The notes: generated by a model from the sequence alone, not told the origin. A stretch of DNA of 64,000 bases from Prevotella herbatica (GCF_017347605.1 NZ_AP024484.1:2680501-2744500); one strand, 5' to 3'; shown: positions 9,545 to 18,527, counted from the first letter of the stretch. A program made the numbers and translations.

Positions 9545-10792
9545 ATGAAACCGATAAATAAGTTCAATAAGTATATAGTTTTGGCTCTTGCTGTGGCTCT
9601 TTTTGCAGGATGCAAGGGTGGTGATCATAAAAAGGTAAAGGAAAATACTGTTCAGGGAAAGGATATACCAGTAGACAAGGATTTGCGTAGTAAATTGAAT
9701 GAATTTGCTTCAAAACCAAGAACAAAGGGTAACTTTGCTTTCTCTGTTTATGACCTCACAGCAGATAAGCCTGTCTATGGATATGATGAAAACAAGACTT
9801 TGCCTGTTGCGTCATGCCTTAAATTGCTTAGTGGTGTGGCTGGACTTCATTTGTTGGGTACTCATTATATGTATGCCACATCTCTTTATACCAGAGGAAA
9901 AATAGATAATGGTACGCTTCATGGCGATATTGCTTTTAAGTGTGGACTTGATCCACAACTTAATGAACCTGATTTGGCGATGTTTACAAAGCAGTTGGCA
10001 AAGCAGGGTATTAAGAAAGTTGACGGCAAACTTGTTGTCGACCTTGTCTTAAAAGATCCTGTAACGAGCGAGCAGCATTGGTATCCTTGGGATTTGTCGT
10101 TCTCTAAATATGGCTTGTTCTATAAAGGTTCTCCAAGAGTGATGAAGGCATTGAAGGCAGCCTTGCTGAAGCAAGGCATCCATTTGGCAGACAGTCAGGT
10201 TGTCCTTGCTAGAGTTCCGAAAGGCTCAAAGTGCCTTTTCCGTTTCCGCCGTCCTGTTGAACCAGTAATCAGACGTATGTGGAAGAACAGCTCAAATACT
10301 CAGGCTACATCATTATTATATACTATCGGTCACCACATCAATCCAAAGGGTGTTCCTACTGTTGTAGGTGTAGACTATCTTAAAAAGTTTTTGAAACAAG
10401 AACTTAAACAGACCAATAAGACGATTGTTGTTCACGACGGATGCGGATTGTGTATTCACAATCACCTTTCTCCGGCTGTGCTCGTTGCTGTATTGCGCTA
10501 TGGATATATCCACAAACCTATTCATAAAGTGTTGATGCGTGAACTTTCTATATCAGGAGTCGACGGCACATTGCGCGGTGAGATGAATAGCCCCAAGTTG
10601 CGTGGACTTGTACATGGCAAGACAGGAACCCTTTCACATCCTTATGGCATCAGTTCGCTTGCAGGATATTGCACGGGTGGAAATGGACACTTGCTGGCTT
10701 TCTCTATTGTAGACAGCGAAATGTCTGTGCTTGATGCACGAGTGTTGCAAAAACGTCTTTGCGAAATACTCGTGAAGAAAAATAAGAATTAA
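9545..10792 (+). CDS. dacB: D-alanyl-D-alanine carboxypeptidase/endopeptidase, PBP4 (S13) family
   Basis: Periplasmic penicillin-binding protein that trims or opens peptidoglycan peptides. Active-site motifs are SCLK (SxxK) about residue 90, SSN in the NSSNTQ segment, and KTG in HGKTGTL near the C-terminus. The mature protein starts with a lipobox (LFAGC), so it is anchored as a lipoprotein. I prefer the ATG at 9545 (MKPINKFNKY) over 9533: it has an AAGGA-like site and gives a normal signal peptide, and the upstream ATG is too close to the -7 element. At about 415 residues it is short for the family, whose insert domains vary. It converges on, and overlaps by 4 bases, the GH28 gene. Confidence 0.88.
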   Translation: MKPINKFNKYIVLALAVALFAGCKGGDHKKVKENTVQGKDIPVDKDLRSKLNEFASKPRTKGNFAFSVYDLTADKPVYGYDENKTLPVASCLKLLSGVAGLHLLGTHYMYATSLYTRGKIDNGTLHGDIAFKCGLDPQLNEPDLAMFTKQLAKQGIKKVDGKLVVDLVLKDPVTSEQHWYPWDLSFSKYGLFYKGSPRVMKALKAALLKQGIHLADSQVVLARVPKGSKCLFRFRRPVEPVIRRMWKNSSNTQATSLLYTIGHHINPKGVPTVVGVDYLKKFLKQELKQTNKTIVVHDGCGLCIHNHLSPAVLVAVLRYGYIHKPIHKVLMRELSISGVDGTLRGEMNSPKLRGLVHGKTGTLSHPYGISSLAGYCTGGNGHLLAFSIVDSEMSVLDARVLQKRLCEILVKKNKN

Positions 10793-12192
10793 CGTGTAGG
10801 ATATGTGACAAGTTTAACGTTGTCAAGCTTGATATCACAATCAGCGTCAATATCTGTTGCCTTGTTCGTGTAGAAGATAGTAGAATTGGCGATAGTGATG
10901 TCGTGAATCATTCCCTTCTCACCATGAGCTGTTATTCCGTTTCTTGCGTCACGGCATATAACATTTGATATGTGAATGTCTTTAAAGTTTGGTACAAAAT
11001 CCATAGCTGCTGCCATACCCTTCTTTTTGCTTCCTACGTGATTATCAAAATAGGTTGTCTCAAAAACTATTGCGTCGTCTTTTATATCGCTCATATAGAT
11101 GTTGCTGATATAAATGCTTTCGGTGATTCCTCCACGTCCTATGGCACTCTTGAAGCGAAGTCCTGTATCAGTTCCGCTGAAAGTATTGTTGTTCACAAAG
11201 ATATTCATCATTCCACCAGAAAATTCACTACCTATTACAAATCCTCCATGGGCATGATACACCTTGTTATCCTGTATATTAATGTTCTCGCATGGACCGT
11301 TTTCCAGTCCAGCCTTTCCTGCACCACCTTTCATACATATACCGTCATCGCCAGCATCAATGGTGCTATTTATGATAAGCACGTTGCTGCAGTTGCCAAC
11401 GTCTATTCCGTCCCCATTCTGTGCATTCCAGGGACAGCGTACAGTTACTCCGTCTATAATCACGTTGTTGCATCTTTGAGGGACAATGTGGAACTTAGGT
11501 GAGTTCTGTATCGTCACGCCCTGAATAAGTACATTTTCGCATGCTGTAAGTCTTATAAGGTGAGTGCGCATGTTCTCTTGTGCTTCGGCAGAGTTAGCAA
11601 TGTTGTCGAAGTTTTTTAAGTTATATGGATACCATAGTTCTCCATTAGCAGAAACAGTTCCACCCATCAGCTTAAATTGATTCCATTCAGCATCACTAAC
11701 CTTTGAACGTTTCACGGCTCTCCACCATTTACCGTTACCGTCTATAGTGCCTTCACCTGTTATTGATATGTTCTTGCGATTGCTTGCGTTGATACCAGGA
11801 GTAGGTTTGTTGTCAGTCGTTCCGTCTTCAGTCTTGAAATGATCTTTCTTGTCTGGTGAAAGCAGTATCATCGCATTGCACTCTATGTGAAGATCTATAT
11901 TATCTTTAAGAGAAATCAATCCTGTGAGATATATTCCTGCTGGAACATTAAGATGTCCTCCTCCAAGTTTGCTTAACTTACTTATTGCTTTTTGAAATGC
12001 AATCGTATTCATTGTTATTCCGTCACCAATGCCTCCACATTCTGTAATTGAAACATTGTTATCGGGAATAGTAGGGGCAACAACCTCAGGCATAGGCTTT
12101 GGCAATCCTTGATAGTATTTAGCATAGTTGTTTCCTGCAAAAGCAGTCATACTGATGATTAGAGAAAGACTGAATAAGATGTATTTTTTCAT
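10789..12192 (-). CDS. Glycoside hydrolase family 28 (polygalacturonase-like)
   Basis: Secreted right-handed beta-helix pectinase, 467 residues with a signal peptide (MKKYILFSLSLIISMTAFA). GH28 catalytic motifs are clear: NGDGID (first Asp), AGDDGICMK (Asp pair), GGFVIGSEFSGG (in place of the usual GHG segment) and a GLRFKS segment (RxK). It hydrolyses alpha-1,4-galacturonosyl or rhamnogalacturonan linkages. No SusC/D pair or sensor lies beside it, so it is a lone enzyme rather than part of a visible PUL. Confidence 0.92.
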   Translation of the reverse strand: MKKYILFSLSLIISMTAFAGNNYAKYYQGLPKPMPEVVAPTIPDNNVSITECGGIGDGITMNTIAFQKAISKLSKLGGGHLNVPAGIYLTGLISLKDNIDLHIECNAMILLSPDKKDHFKTEDGTTDNKPTPGINASNRKNISITGEGTIDGNGKWWRAVKRSKVSDAEWNQFKLMGGTVSANGELWYPYNLKNFDNIANSAEAQENMRTHLIRLTACENVLIQGVTIQNSPKFHIVPQRCNNVIIDGVTVRCPWNAQNGDGIDVGNCSNVLIINSTIDAGDDGICMKGGAGKAGLENGPCENINIQDNKVYHAHGGFVIGSEFSGGMMNIFVNNNTFSGTDTGLRFKSAIGRGGITESIYISNIYMSDIKDDAIVFETTYFDNHVGSKKKGMAAAMDFVPNFKDIHISNVICRDARNGITAHGEKGMIHDITIANSTIFYTNKATDIDADCDIKLDNVKLVTYPTR

Positions 12193-12310
12193 TTGTTTTA
12201 TTATTAAGTTTGTTTATTGTAAAAATGATAATGCAAATATAGTATAAAACAAATGTTATTATACGGTAGGATATTATCTTTTAAGAGATAATAACAAACA
12301 GACCACAAAA

Positions 12311-12344
12311 AAGCTCGATACAAAAGATTGTATCGAGCTTTTTG
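12311..12344 (-). terminator. Strong hairpin terminator after tRNA-Phe
   Basis: Perfect 13-bp stem (12311-12323 with 12328-12340) with a 4-base loop. A T-run follows on the + strand (12339-12343) and an A-run before it serves the minus strand, so it may act in both directions. It lies directly downstream of the tRNA. Confidence 0.85.
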
Positions 12345-12417
12345 TGGTACCACCAGGAATCGAACCGGGGACACAAGGATTTTCAGTCCTTTGCTCTACC
12401 AACTGAGCTATGGCACC
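12345..12417 (-). tRNA. tRNA-Phe (anticodon GAA)
   Basis: 73 nt folding as a complete cloverleaf: acceptor GGTGCCA/TGGTACC, D-arm GCTC-AGTTGGTA-GAGC, anticodon loop CTGAAAA (GAA) on an AAGGA/TCCTT stem, T-arm CCCGG-TTCGATT-CCTGG. The CCA end is not encoded. A perfect terminator follows its 3' end. The accessory island begins on its 5' side. Confidence 0.96.
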
Positions 12418-12419
12418 TT

Positions 12420-12756
12420 GTTGCTTAATTGCGGGTGCAAAGGTATGAATTAAATTGTAAATAAAAGAATAGCGTATTAGAAAACTTCTTTAGATTAGTA
12501 TTTATTAACAATTTTGTGACTTAATTTATTTTATTCATAATGAATGAAAATTGCAAGGAAACAAAGTAACGTTGCGTTGACTCATTACTATAGTAAAGTT
12601 ACTACTGCTTTATCTATTATAAAAGTATCACTAGTGTTCACTTTAAACGATTAATCTTTAGTGCAGCGTATTATATAATAAAAGATTGAGCCAAGATTTC
12701 TCTGTGATGATTTGAATTTTGTATATTTAGGGTACCTCCCTGTGTATTTTCTTGTT
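12420..12756. other. Gene-free AT-rich stretch at the island edge
   Basis: No coding frame, hairpin or repeat that I can support between the tRNA and the first repeat arm of the decayed cassette. Confidence 0.5.
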
Positions 12757-12863
12757 ATTTAGCTACGAAGCTACGGTATCTTTGGCAAGGCCTATAAACA
12801 CAGGGATTGACGATACGTAGTTTGGAGGATTTAGCTACGTTAAGCTACGTTTTAGCTACGTCA
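12757..12863 (+). repeat. Left arm of about 105-bp inverted repeat rich in TAGCTACG
   Basis: The block carries repeated TTAGCTACG words and ends GCTACGTTTTAGCTACG. It is the imperfect inverted partner of 13587-13689: both share GCTACGGTATCT, an ACGATACGTAG core and a TTTAGCTACGT tail in the same order. It flanks a gene-free segment that resembles the VirE upstream region at 58.6 kb. Confidence 0.8.
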
Positions 12864-13140
12864 ACTTATGATGTTTTAAGGATGGAATGCATTCAATGAA
12901 TGAATTTGTCAAAGAATCGTTTGCTGTATCAGAGGAACTGAGATGTGTAAATTGATGCATTAAACGAGAACAGAATTTTCAAACTTGTTTAAGTATTCTG
13001 CTGAATTCCGCTGAATTCTTTGCAAAGATACTGCAAAATTTTTGTCCATGCAATCACATTTAGGTTAGACTGTTAGCCAAAGTTTTAATCACAGGAGTGT
13101 TACACATCATTATACACGTGCTCACGCATGCGCACACTCT

Positions 13141-13172
13141 GGGTTTTTCATAAAAACAAGTGTCGAAGTGTC
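13141..13172 (+). repeat. Inner inverted repeat (GGGTTTT...AAGTGTCGAAGTGTC), left copy
   Basis: Matches the reverse complement of 13509-13539, ending in the same AAGTGTCGAAGTGTC. Related sequences flank the VirE gene at 56431-56470 and 58803-58842. Confidence 0.75.
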
Positions 13173-13404
13173 TATTCATTGAGCATCAATCCGTTAGAAT
13201 ACTTTTCGGGTCGAATGAAGTGTCGGTTATTTGTCGGTAAAATCTAGGTGAAGATTTTCATCATACTGCATCACGCTTTACGAAGTTTTTCGTTGCGTTT
13301 TGCGATGTTTTGCAATCCGTTTTACGATGAAATGCACTGTGTTCTACGAAGCAATAGGAGGTAAAACATCGTAGAAACGTTTGCTTTTCTATATGGAACT
13401 AGTT

Positions 13405-13424
13405 GCGTTTCTATATAGAAACGC
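13405..13424. promoter_or_regulatory. Perfect 20-bp palindrome, possible operator
   Basis: GCGTTTCTATATAGAAACGC is a perfect palindrome. A sister palindrome GTTTCTACGTAGAAAC lies upstream of the VirE gene at 58711-58726. The shared half-site GTTTCTA suggests one regulator for this cassette type (inference). Confidence 0.5.
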
Positions 13425-13508
13425 ATGCAAAACTTGAAATTTAACCGCCAGATCACCGTCACCTTATTTAATCGAATTCGTCGATAAAATACTGATATTC
13501 ATTAAGTT

Positions 13509-13539
13509 GACACTTCGACACTTATATTTTTCAAAACCC
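13509..13539 (-). repeat. Inner inverted repeat, right copy
   Basis: Inverted partner of 13141-13172. Immediately outside lies a GCGCGC-containing stretch, as also seen beside the VirE repeat at 56425. Confidence 0.75.
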
Positions 13540-13586
13540 TAAGTGCGCGCGTTAGGGCGTGTACATTATATAGGCAGAATAGGATA

Positions 13587-13689
13587 ACGTAGCTAATACG
13601 TAGCTCACGTAGCTAAATTAATTTAGCTACGTATCGTCAAACCCTTTGTTTAAAGGCTTTGCGAGAGATACCGTAGCTCCGTAGCTAAA
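13587..13689 (-). repeat. Right arm of TAGCTACG inverted repeat
   Basis: Inverted, diverged partner of 12757-12863. The two arms enclose about 720 bp without any coding frame, probably a cassette whose gene has been lost. Confidence 0.8.
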
Positions 13690-13778
13690 AAACACTAAAA
13701 ACGCAGGGGGAGCCCCCAGAAATATGCAAAACTCAAATCGTCACCAATAAATCTAGTTTCTAAACTTTTAGTGGACAG

Positions 13779-13900
13779 TAATAAAATCATAACTAACTTA
13801 ATATGGTTAGTCGCGGCGCTACTTAGCAGCACGGTATGGATTGCAGGATAACAACAGAGGGGGATGTGCTAAAGCACATCCCTCTGTTGTTTTTAGGTTT
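13779..13900 (+). repeat. Relic of the HU/smalltalk cassette 3' end with terminator hairpin
   Basis: From AAAATCATAACTAACTTAAT to the hairpin, this is about 110 bp closely similar to the reverse complement of 52652-52765, the tail behind the smalltalk gene. The hairpin (ACAACAGA, 2-base bulge, GGGATGTGCT, AA, then the matching right arm, 13851-13890) ends in TTTTT. No HU or smalltalk coding frame remains here. Confidence 0.8.
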
Positions 13901-13990
13901 CCCGCAGATGTTTATTGTTTATGCTCCTGCAGATAGATTGAGTCCTCTTGCATGATTATTCTCCCGCAGATCCCGCAGATTCCCGCAAAG
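13900..13990. repeat. Dispersed CGCAGATT repeat, copy 1
   Basis: Contains several CCCGCAGAT words and the phrase ATAGATTGAGT..CTTGCATGATTATTCTC, which recurs almost unchanged at 63633-63665. Member of an eight-copy family confined to the accessory regions. Confidence 0.75.
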
Positions 13991-14079
13991 AAAAACACAA
14001 AAGTGGGAGAGTGGGGCAAAGTATTATTGATATAAACAATGCCGTGAAGATGGATTTATATTGAAGTCTATGTAAAATT

Positions 14080-14808
14080 CTACTTCTTTTCAAGCTCAGA
14101 CTTTATCTGCTTTATAAAATCTTTATCCTCACCGATTAACAGTCTTACAAGCTTATATACCATTGTGCAAGGGTTGTGGTCATGGAATTTCTGATTATTA
14201 AAGATTTTCGATTGACGTTCTGCACGTTTGATAGCAACATGTTCATCGCAATGACAAGCACTGAGTATAGCACGCATATTTATATCGTTTTTAAGATAAG
14301 TATATTCCTTATTACCTTTACGATAACCAGTGTAACGTACACGTTTTGTAATAATATCCTTATAATCATTACGATTCATTGGGGTGGAACGATCATCAAA
14401 ATGGTAGACGTACCAAAGTTCAAATGCTTCGTTGCTCCATGCACATCCAATTCTGTTTTTAGTAGCCTTTTTAATGGCATTATCAAAGTCTGTAGGTTTA
14501 AAATCATCACGATCGAATACTACCCAAACAGAGTCGTAGGGGTTGCCAACCTTGTTAGCTTGCGCTTTTAGCTGAATTGCTTTATCAACCACCTGAATGG
14601 TATTGATTCCACCACCAGTAGTATTTATTTCATAGACTAAGCCACTAGAATTAGCCATCATACTGAATGAACGAAAATAATTTGGTTCAGTTTTTTCTCC
14701 TTCACATACAATCAGAATTCGGCATCGGACATACCTTTTGTCATCATTCGCCACTGGTTCCATGATGATTTTTGGTTTAAGCGATGCTATGTTTAATTTC
14801 TTTGCCAT
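14080..14808 (-). CDS. rloB: RloB-family Toprim protein (AbiLii-like defence effector)
   Basis: 242 residues. It is downstream partner of the RloA-type ATPase, 2 bases apart, so the two are one operon. Toprim-type metal-binding residues are visible: E36 in ILIVCEGEKTEPNYF and the DxD pair D99/D101 in VWVVFDRDDF. Later conserved stretches include AWSNEAFELWYVYHF and the Lys-rich C-terminus. RloB proteins are predicted nucleases, and RloA/RloB pairs match the AbiL abortive-infection system. The biochemical target is not known from sequence. Confidence 0.85.
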   Translation of the reverse strand: MAKKLNIASLKPKIIMEPVANDDKRYVRCRILIVCEGEKTEPNYFRSFSMMANSSGLVYEINTTGGGINTIQVVDKAIQLKAQANKVGNPYDSVWVVFDRDDFKPTDFDNAIKKATKNRIGCAWSNEAFELWYVYHFDDRSTPMNRNDYKDIITKRVRYTGYRKGNKEYTYLKNDINMRAILSACHCDEHVAIKRAERQSKIFNNQKFHDHNPCTMVYKLVRLLIGEDKDFIKQIKSELEKK

Positions 14809-14810
14809 GA

Positions 14811-16100
14811 TTATTCAGTGTAAGGAATGATATAAGGTATACCTCCATAACGGCCATTGATATAGTTGCGCCCTATATTTCCATCGCCACGTGGTTTAGT
14901 ACCATCTGGCAACACAATCTGCATCATATTGTAAATATCTGTACGTTCCTGAGAATCTTTCTCAGTGAACCATATTTGATCACGACGTAGAAGGTGACTT
15001 GATAGAAGGTTGGTGTCATGTGTTGAGAAAATAAGCTGAGCGCAATTTTGATTGCGGGCTGGGTCATTGAACAGTGATACCAATTCCAATGAAATTAGTG
15101 GATGCATCTTGGCATCGAGTTCATCAATAACAAGTACTGTGCCTGAGTTCAACGTATCGAAAATAGGACCAGCCATATCGAATAGTTTACGAGTACCTGC
15201 AGATTCCATTTCATCGAACTCAAAATTTTGAGTACCAACCATTGTTCCATCTTCATCATATATTCCATGTGAAGAGAAAATCTTTATTTGCTTCTTTCCA
15301 GTTAAATCCTTAATAAGTTCTTCTCTAAGTTCATTTGGTATATCTTTTGGAAGATCATTAGCTTCAAAATCGTGATCCATTGAAACAACATCTTTGAAAC
15401 CAAGTTTTACTCTGCCAAAGAAATTTTTCATCTCGTTACATCCTGGCAAGTCTTTATTCAAATACAATTTAGTAAAAGATTTGTAGGAGTTAGTATCAAG
15501 TCCAGATAATACATTGATACCTTTTTGGAAAAAATCAATGATTGAGTTAGATATTTTTCCCCCTAACTGTCCAACTAGAGAAATAAATAATCGGTTATTA
15601 TTTGTTCTTTCCTCAAGGTCTTTACCTTCTGGGAATAGTTTATTATTCACTCCAATGCCTTCAAGCGTACGAATGAATATATTACTTTCTTTGCCAGACT
15701 TCTCTTTACGAATAAGCCATTCTTCACATATCTCTTGTGCCGTGTTTGAGAAGCCGTAACGGTAACGGATGCCACTCGTTACAAACTCAGCCTCATATAG
15801 TGTTGGTTTATTCGTATTCGCTTTGTTAAGCAGAAAAGGCTCATAAGAAAGCTCTTCCTTGTCATTCATCTTTATTGATGACTGTACAAGATGTGCCATT
15901 TTAGAAATACCTAGAATAACATTACTCTTGCCACTTGAATTTGCACCATAAATGGCTGTAGTGCGTAGGTAGTTGCCGTTATCATCATTTACGATGTTAG
16001 AAAATGGCTCATCCTTTATTGATGTAGGAGTGAAAACCATTGTCTTCCTCTCTGCGATAGAGCGAAAGTTTTCTATTGTAAAACGAAGCAATGTAGCCAT
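14811..16100 (-). CDS. rloA: RloA-type AAA/ABC-like ATPase (AbiLi-like defence sensor)
   Basis: 429-residue SMC/ABC-type ATPase of the AAA_15/AAA_21 group. Walker A GANSSGKS is at residues 52-59, a signature-like MESAGTRKL near 300, Walker B VLVIDELDAKMHP, and a switch His in FSTHD. The N-terminus FTIENFRSIAER is typical of OLD/RecF-like ATPases. It is followed by RloB. By analogy with AbiL and PARIS-type pairs, the ATPase would sense infection and control the Toprim effector (inference). A TATATTTG -7 element lies upstream at 16153-16160. Confidence 0.87.
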   Translation of the reverse strand: MATLLRFTIENFRSIAERKTMVFTPTSIKDEPFSNIVNDDNGNYLRTTAIYGANSSGKSNVILGISKMAHLVQSSIKMNDKEELSYEPFLLNKANTNKPTLYEAEFVTSGIRYRYGFSNTAQEICEEWLIRKEKSGKESNIFIRTLEGIGVNNKLFPEGKDLEERTNNNRLFISLVGQLGGKISNSIIDFFQKGINVLSGLDTNSYKSFTKLYLNKDLPGCNEMKNFFGRVKLGFKDVVSMDHDFEANDLPKDIPNELREELIKDLTGKKQIKIFSSHGIYDEDGTMVGTQNFEFDEMESAGTRKLFDMAGPIFDTLNSGTVLVIDELDAKMHPLISLELVSLFNDPARNQNCAQLIFSTHDTNLLSSHLLRRDQIWFTEKDSQERTDIYNMMQIVLPDGTKPRGDGNIGRNYINGRYGGIPYIIPYTE

Positions 16101-16152
16101 ATTATTTGATATGTTAGTTTAATTAATTGTGTTTTATTCTCAAATGTTACTG

Positions 16153-16160
16153 CAAATATA
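16153..16160 (-). promoter_or_regulatory. -7 element for rloA-rloB
   Basis: On the minus strand TATATTTG fits the consensus and lies about 50 bases before the rloA start codon at 16100. Confidence 0.5.
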
Positions 16161-16189
16161 CGTAATAAGCTGTGTGTTTGATACATAAA

Positions 16190-16330
16190 ATGAGAAAAAC
16201 TCTCAAATATTATGTTTATTTAGCTGTAAATGATATCAAAACACGAAAAATAATCAATATACAACTTGTCACTATAGTAGCATTTCTTTTGCTTATCCTA
16301 CTTTGCTACTTCTTAATAGAAATGCAGTAG
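16190..16330 (+). CDS. Possible 46-residue single-helix membrane protein
   Basis: Open frame of 46 residues starting MRKTLKYYVYLAVNDIKTRK, followed by one hydrophobic helix (about residues 25-44). It is divergent from rloA by 90 bases. I see no strong promoter or ribosome site. Small membrane proteins occur as toxins or accessory units in defence loci, but no family is recognised; it may be a chance frame. Confidence 0.3.
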   Translation: MRKTLKYYVYLAVNDIKTRKIINIQLVTIVAFLLLILLCYFLIEMQ

Positions 16331-16590
16331 CGTGCATTTGGGTGAACGGTCTATTCTCCCGCAGATTACGCAGATTCCCGCAGACAAACTGCAAACAGCA
16401 TGAGTTACATTATCTCCCGCAGACTTATTGTCTCAACTTGAACTACATATTCTCTCGCAGATAACGCAGAGGTCGCAGATGAACGCAGCAAGCTGCATTC
16501 GCAGAGAAAGACAGTTTGTTGTTCGTGTGGTTATTGAGGTTTGTCTGCGATTATCAGCGAGATCTGCGTGAGAATCGGCCGTTTGTAGAT
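16331..16590. repeat. Dispersed CGCAGATT repeat, copy 2 (long)
   Basis: About 260 bp starting TGCATTTGGGTGAACGG, then CTATTCTCCCGCAGATTACG, and running through several CGCAGA blocks to an inverted end (GATCTGCGTGAGAATCGGCC). It holds no coding frame. Confidence 0.75.
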
Positions 16591-16729
16591 GCTAGAGTTG
16601 CAATATAAAGAAAAGAACATTAAGGGAAATCTGCGTGATTAATAGGGGAGTATTTGTCTTTGTGTTGTTCTTAAAAGGTAATGCTTGCATTAGTTGTAAC
16701 AATGTGTTTAAAAATGATTAGCAATAAAA

Positions 16730-16761
16730 TTTGGTAGTAGCTTCAGAATTATGTAACTTTG
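16730..16761 (+). promoter_or_regulatory. Promoter TTTG-N20-TAACTTTG for lipoprotein cluster
   Basis: TTTG at 16730-16733 and TAACTTTG at 16754-16761 are spaced 20 bases apart, a full match to the Bacteroidales consensus. It points at the 16860 frame and the lipoprotein pairs. Confidence 0.7.
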
Positions 16762-16859
16762 CGTTCAGAAGTTATTCTCTGATGAGATAAATACCTGAAA
16801 TTAAAATGACCATTAAATAGTTTTACTTACACACCAAACAATTAAAAATTCTTATTGGA

Positions 16860-16994
16860 ATGATTAATGATGGAAAAATACAAATGTCATTTTTGGCAAT
16901 GTTGTTGTCTTTCTTCGTTTTACCAATTTATGGCGTCCTGCATAATATAATGATAGAGAGTACTAAAGACTCTATTATATGTGGACAATCCTAA
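16860..16994 (+). CDS. Possible 44-residue hydrophobic small protein
   Basis: Frame MINDGKIQMSFLAMLLSFFV... of 44 residues with one hydrophobic stretch that could be a signal or a membrane helix. It is the first frame behind a good promoter. Its last 10 codons lie inside the duplicated upstream segment that also precedes the second lipoprotein pair (ACAATCCTAAAT), so the gene may have been cut by the duplication. No homology recognised. Confidence 0.3.
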   Translation: MINDGKIQMSFLAMLLSFFVLPIYGVLHNIMIESTKDSIICGQS

Positions 16995-17021
16995 ATATAT
17001 AATATACTTAAAATAAAATTA

Positions 17022-17513
17022 ATGAAAATCACGAAAAGGTACTTAATGGGAAATAGCATAAAGCTTACTTATGTGTTTATTCTACTGCTTTTGCTAGGCT
17101 CTTGCAGGAAGAATAGAAATGTCTCTGAATTTGTTGTTGATCCTCCCTACGAAACTAAAGTAGAGTATATGGAAGACACAATCAAATTAACAGATATACA
17201 TCCTACAGGTCCCACAGGGGAAGATAATTCTTATATCTGGGTGAAAAAGAATGGAAAGTACTATTCTGACGGCTTTTTAATCATGTCAACTGAAAAAGAC
17301 ACGTCTTATATTTTTCCAGAAATAAATCGTGTATTACCAGTCAAAGAAGTGTGTGTAACACGTAAAATAAGTAAAAACTTATATTCAAATAAAACATATT
17401 TAGAGCTTGCACCTCATCATTGGGAAATGTGTTATGCTGTTTATTATGATAAATCTTATCGAATAATAAAGTTCCAGAAAACAATAGCAATCAGTTTTAT
17501 ACTTAAAAAGTAG
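17022..17513 (+). CDS. Small lipoprotein A1 of a duplicated pair, unknown function
   Basis: 163 residues with a lipoprotein signal ending LLLLLGSC, then an Arg/Lys/Asn linker. The body is beta-rich with DPPYETKVEYMEDTIKLTDI and a YYDKSYRIIKFQ C-terminal motif. It is closely similar to the protein at 18036, and shares the KVEY and YYDKSYR(I)I motifs with its neighbour at 17517, so all four genes look like one family. Family unknown. A surface or periplasmic role is inferred from the lipobox only. Confidence 0.8.
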   Translation: MKITKRYLMGNSIKLTYVFILLLLLGSCRKNRNVSEFVVDPPYETKVEYMEDTIKLTDIHPTGPTGEDNSYIWVKKNGKYYSDGFLIMSTEKDTSYIFPEINRVLPVKEVCVTRKISKNLYSNKTYLELAPHHWEMCYAVYYDKSYRIIKFQKTIAISFILKK

Positions 17514-17516
17514 ACT

Positions 17517-17972
17517 ATGAAGAATGTAAAGATTAAAATGGGGTTAATACTATGTATTGTTATTTTGTTAAGTTCCTGCAAAAGAAACAAGAATAATTAC
17601 ACGATAATTCCGCCTTATAAATATCAAGTTGAATATTGTGGTGATAAGATCATTATCAGCAAAATCACCAATATAGGGGATACAACTTCTACAATATGGA
17701 AGAAAAGAAATGGGGAATACTTTGATGAAAATAATCATTTAAAAATGTCTTTAAAAGACACTAGTTATATTTATTATCAGAAAGTGTATAATATTAAGCA
17801 TACTAAGCTATGTACAGAAATCAGTGCTGAGAAGGATAGTCTTTATTCCTGTACAACAACATTTCTATGGGGATATCATGTTGAAGAAATGGGGCTTGTC
17901 GTCTATTATGATAAATCTTATCAAATAAAAAAAATACGTTCTGGAGGATTATGTGAGTATAGTAATAAATAG
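17517..17972 (+). CDS. Small lipoprotein B1 of a duplicated pair, unknown function
   Basis: 151 residues, lipobox VILLSSC, then a beta-rich domain with PPYKYQVEYCGDKIIISKI, ISTIWKKRNGEYF-like segment, and YYDKSYQIKKI near the end. It starts 3 bases after the A1 stop. A and B share the same domain outline, so they are old paralogues. The extra Cys in VEYCGD is replaced by Ser in the second copy. Confidence 0.8.
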   Translation: MKNVKIKMGLILCIVILLSSCKRNKNNYTIIPPYKYQVEYCGDKIIISKITNIGDTTSTIWKKRNGEYFDENNHLKMSLKDTSYIYYQKVYNIKHTKLCTEISAEKDSLYSCTTTFLWGYHVEEMGLVVYYDKSYQIKKIRSGGLCEYSNK

Positions 17973-18035
17973 AAAATTATAGGCTCTATCACATGTGAAC
18001 AATCCTAAATGCATAATATACTTAAAATGGAATTA

Positions 18036-18524
18036 ATGAAAATCACGAAAAGGTACTTAATGAGAAATAGCATAACGTTTACTAATATGTTTATTCTACT
18101 GTTTTTGCTAAGCTCTTGCAGGAAAAATAAAGATGTCTCTGAATTTGTTGTAGATTATCCCTACGAAACCAAAGTGGAGTATATGAAAGACACAATCAAA
18201 TTAACAGATATAAGTCTTAATGATCCCAGTGAGAATAATTCTTATATATGGGTGAAAAAGAATGGACAGTACTATGACTACGACCATTTAATTATGTCAA
18301 TGGAAGAACATACAGAATATTTTTCCACACGAATGTATAGTGAATCACCAATTAAAGGAGTGTACATGATCCGCAAAGAAGGTAAAAATTTATATTCGTA
18401 TAAGACATATTTAGAAGTTGCACCACATCATTGGAAATTGAATAATGCTATTTATTATGATAAATCTTATCGAATAATTAAGTTTCAAGATATGTTTGCA
18501 TGTGATTTTATACTTAAAAAGTAG
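18036..18524 (+). CDS. Small lipoprotein A2, tandem copy of A1
   Basis: About 162 residues with lipobox LLFLLSSC. I chose the ATG at 18036 (MKITKRYLMRN) because the matching codon starts A1 in the same context (AATTAATGAAAATCACGAAA), although the frame is open further upstream. It shares the opening MKITKRYLM, the NSYIWVKKNG segment and YYDKSYRIIKFQ with A1, and the middle third has diverged. The duplicated unit includes about 55 bases of upstream DNA. Confidence 0.8.
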   Translation: MKITKRYLMRNSITFTNMFILLFLLSSCRKNKDVSEFVVDYPYETKVEYMKDTIKLTDISLNDPSENNSYIWVKKNGQYYDYDHLIMSMEEHTEYFSTRMYSESPIKGVYMIRKEGKNLYSYKTYLEVAPHHWKLNNAIYYDKSYRIIKFQDMFACDFILKK

Positions 18525-18527
18525 ATT

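Noticed and set aside
10972-11502. 176-codon open frame opposite the GH28 gene
   Set aside because: Lies wholly antisense to a clear glycosidase; no ribosome site or family.
12345-14080. tRNA-Phe as attachment site of the island
   Set aside because: The island lies at the tRNA 5' side, and I see no duplicated tRNA 3' end.
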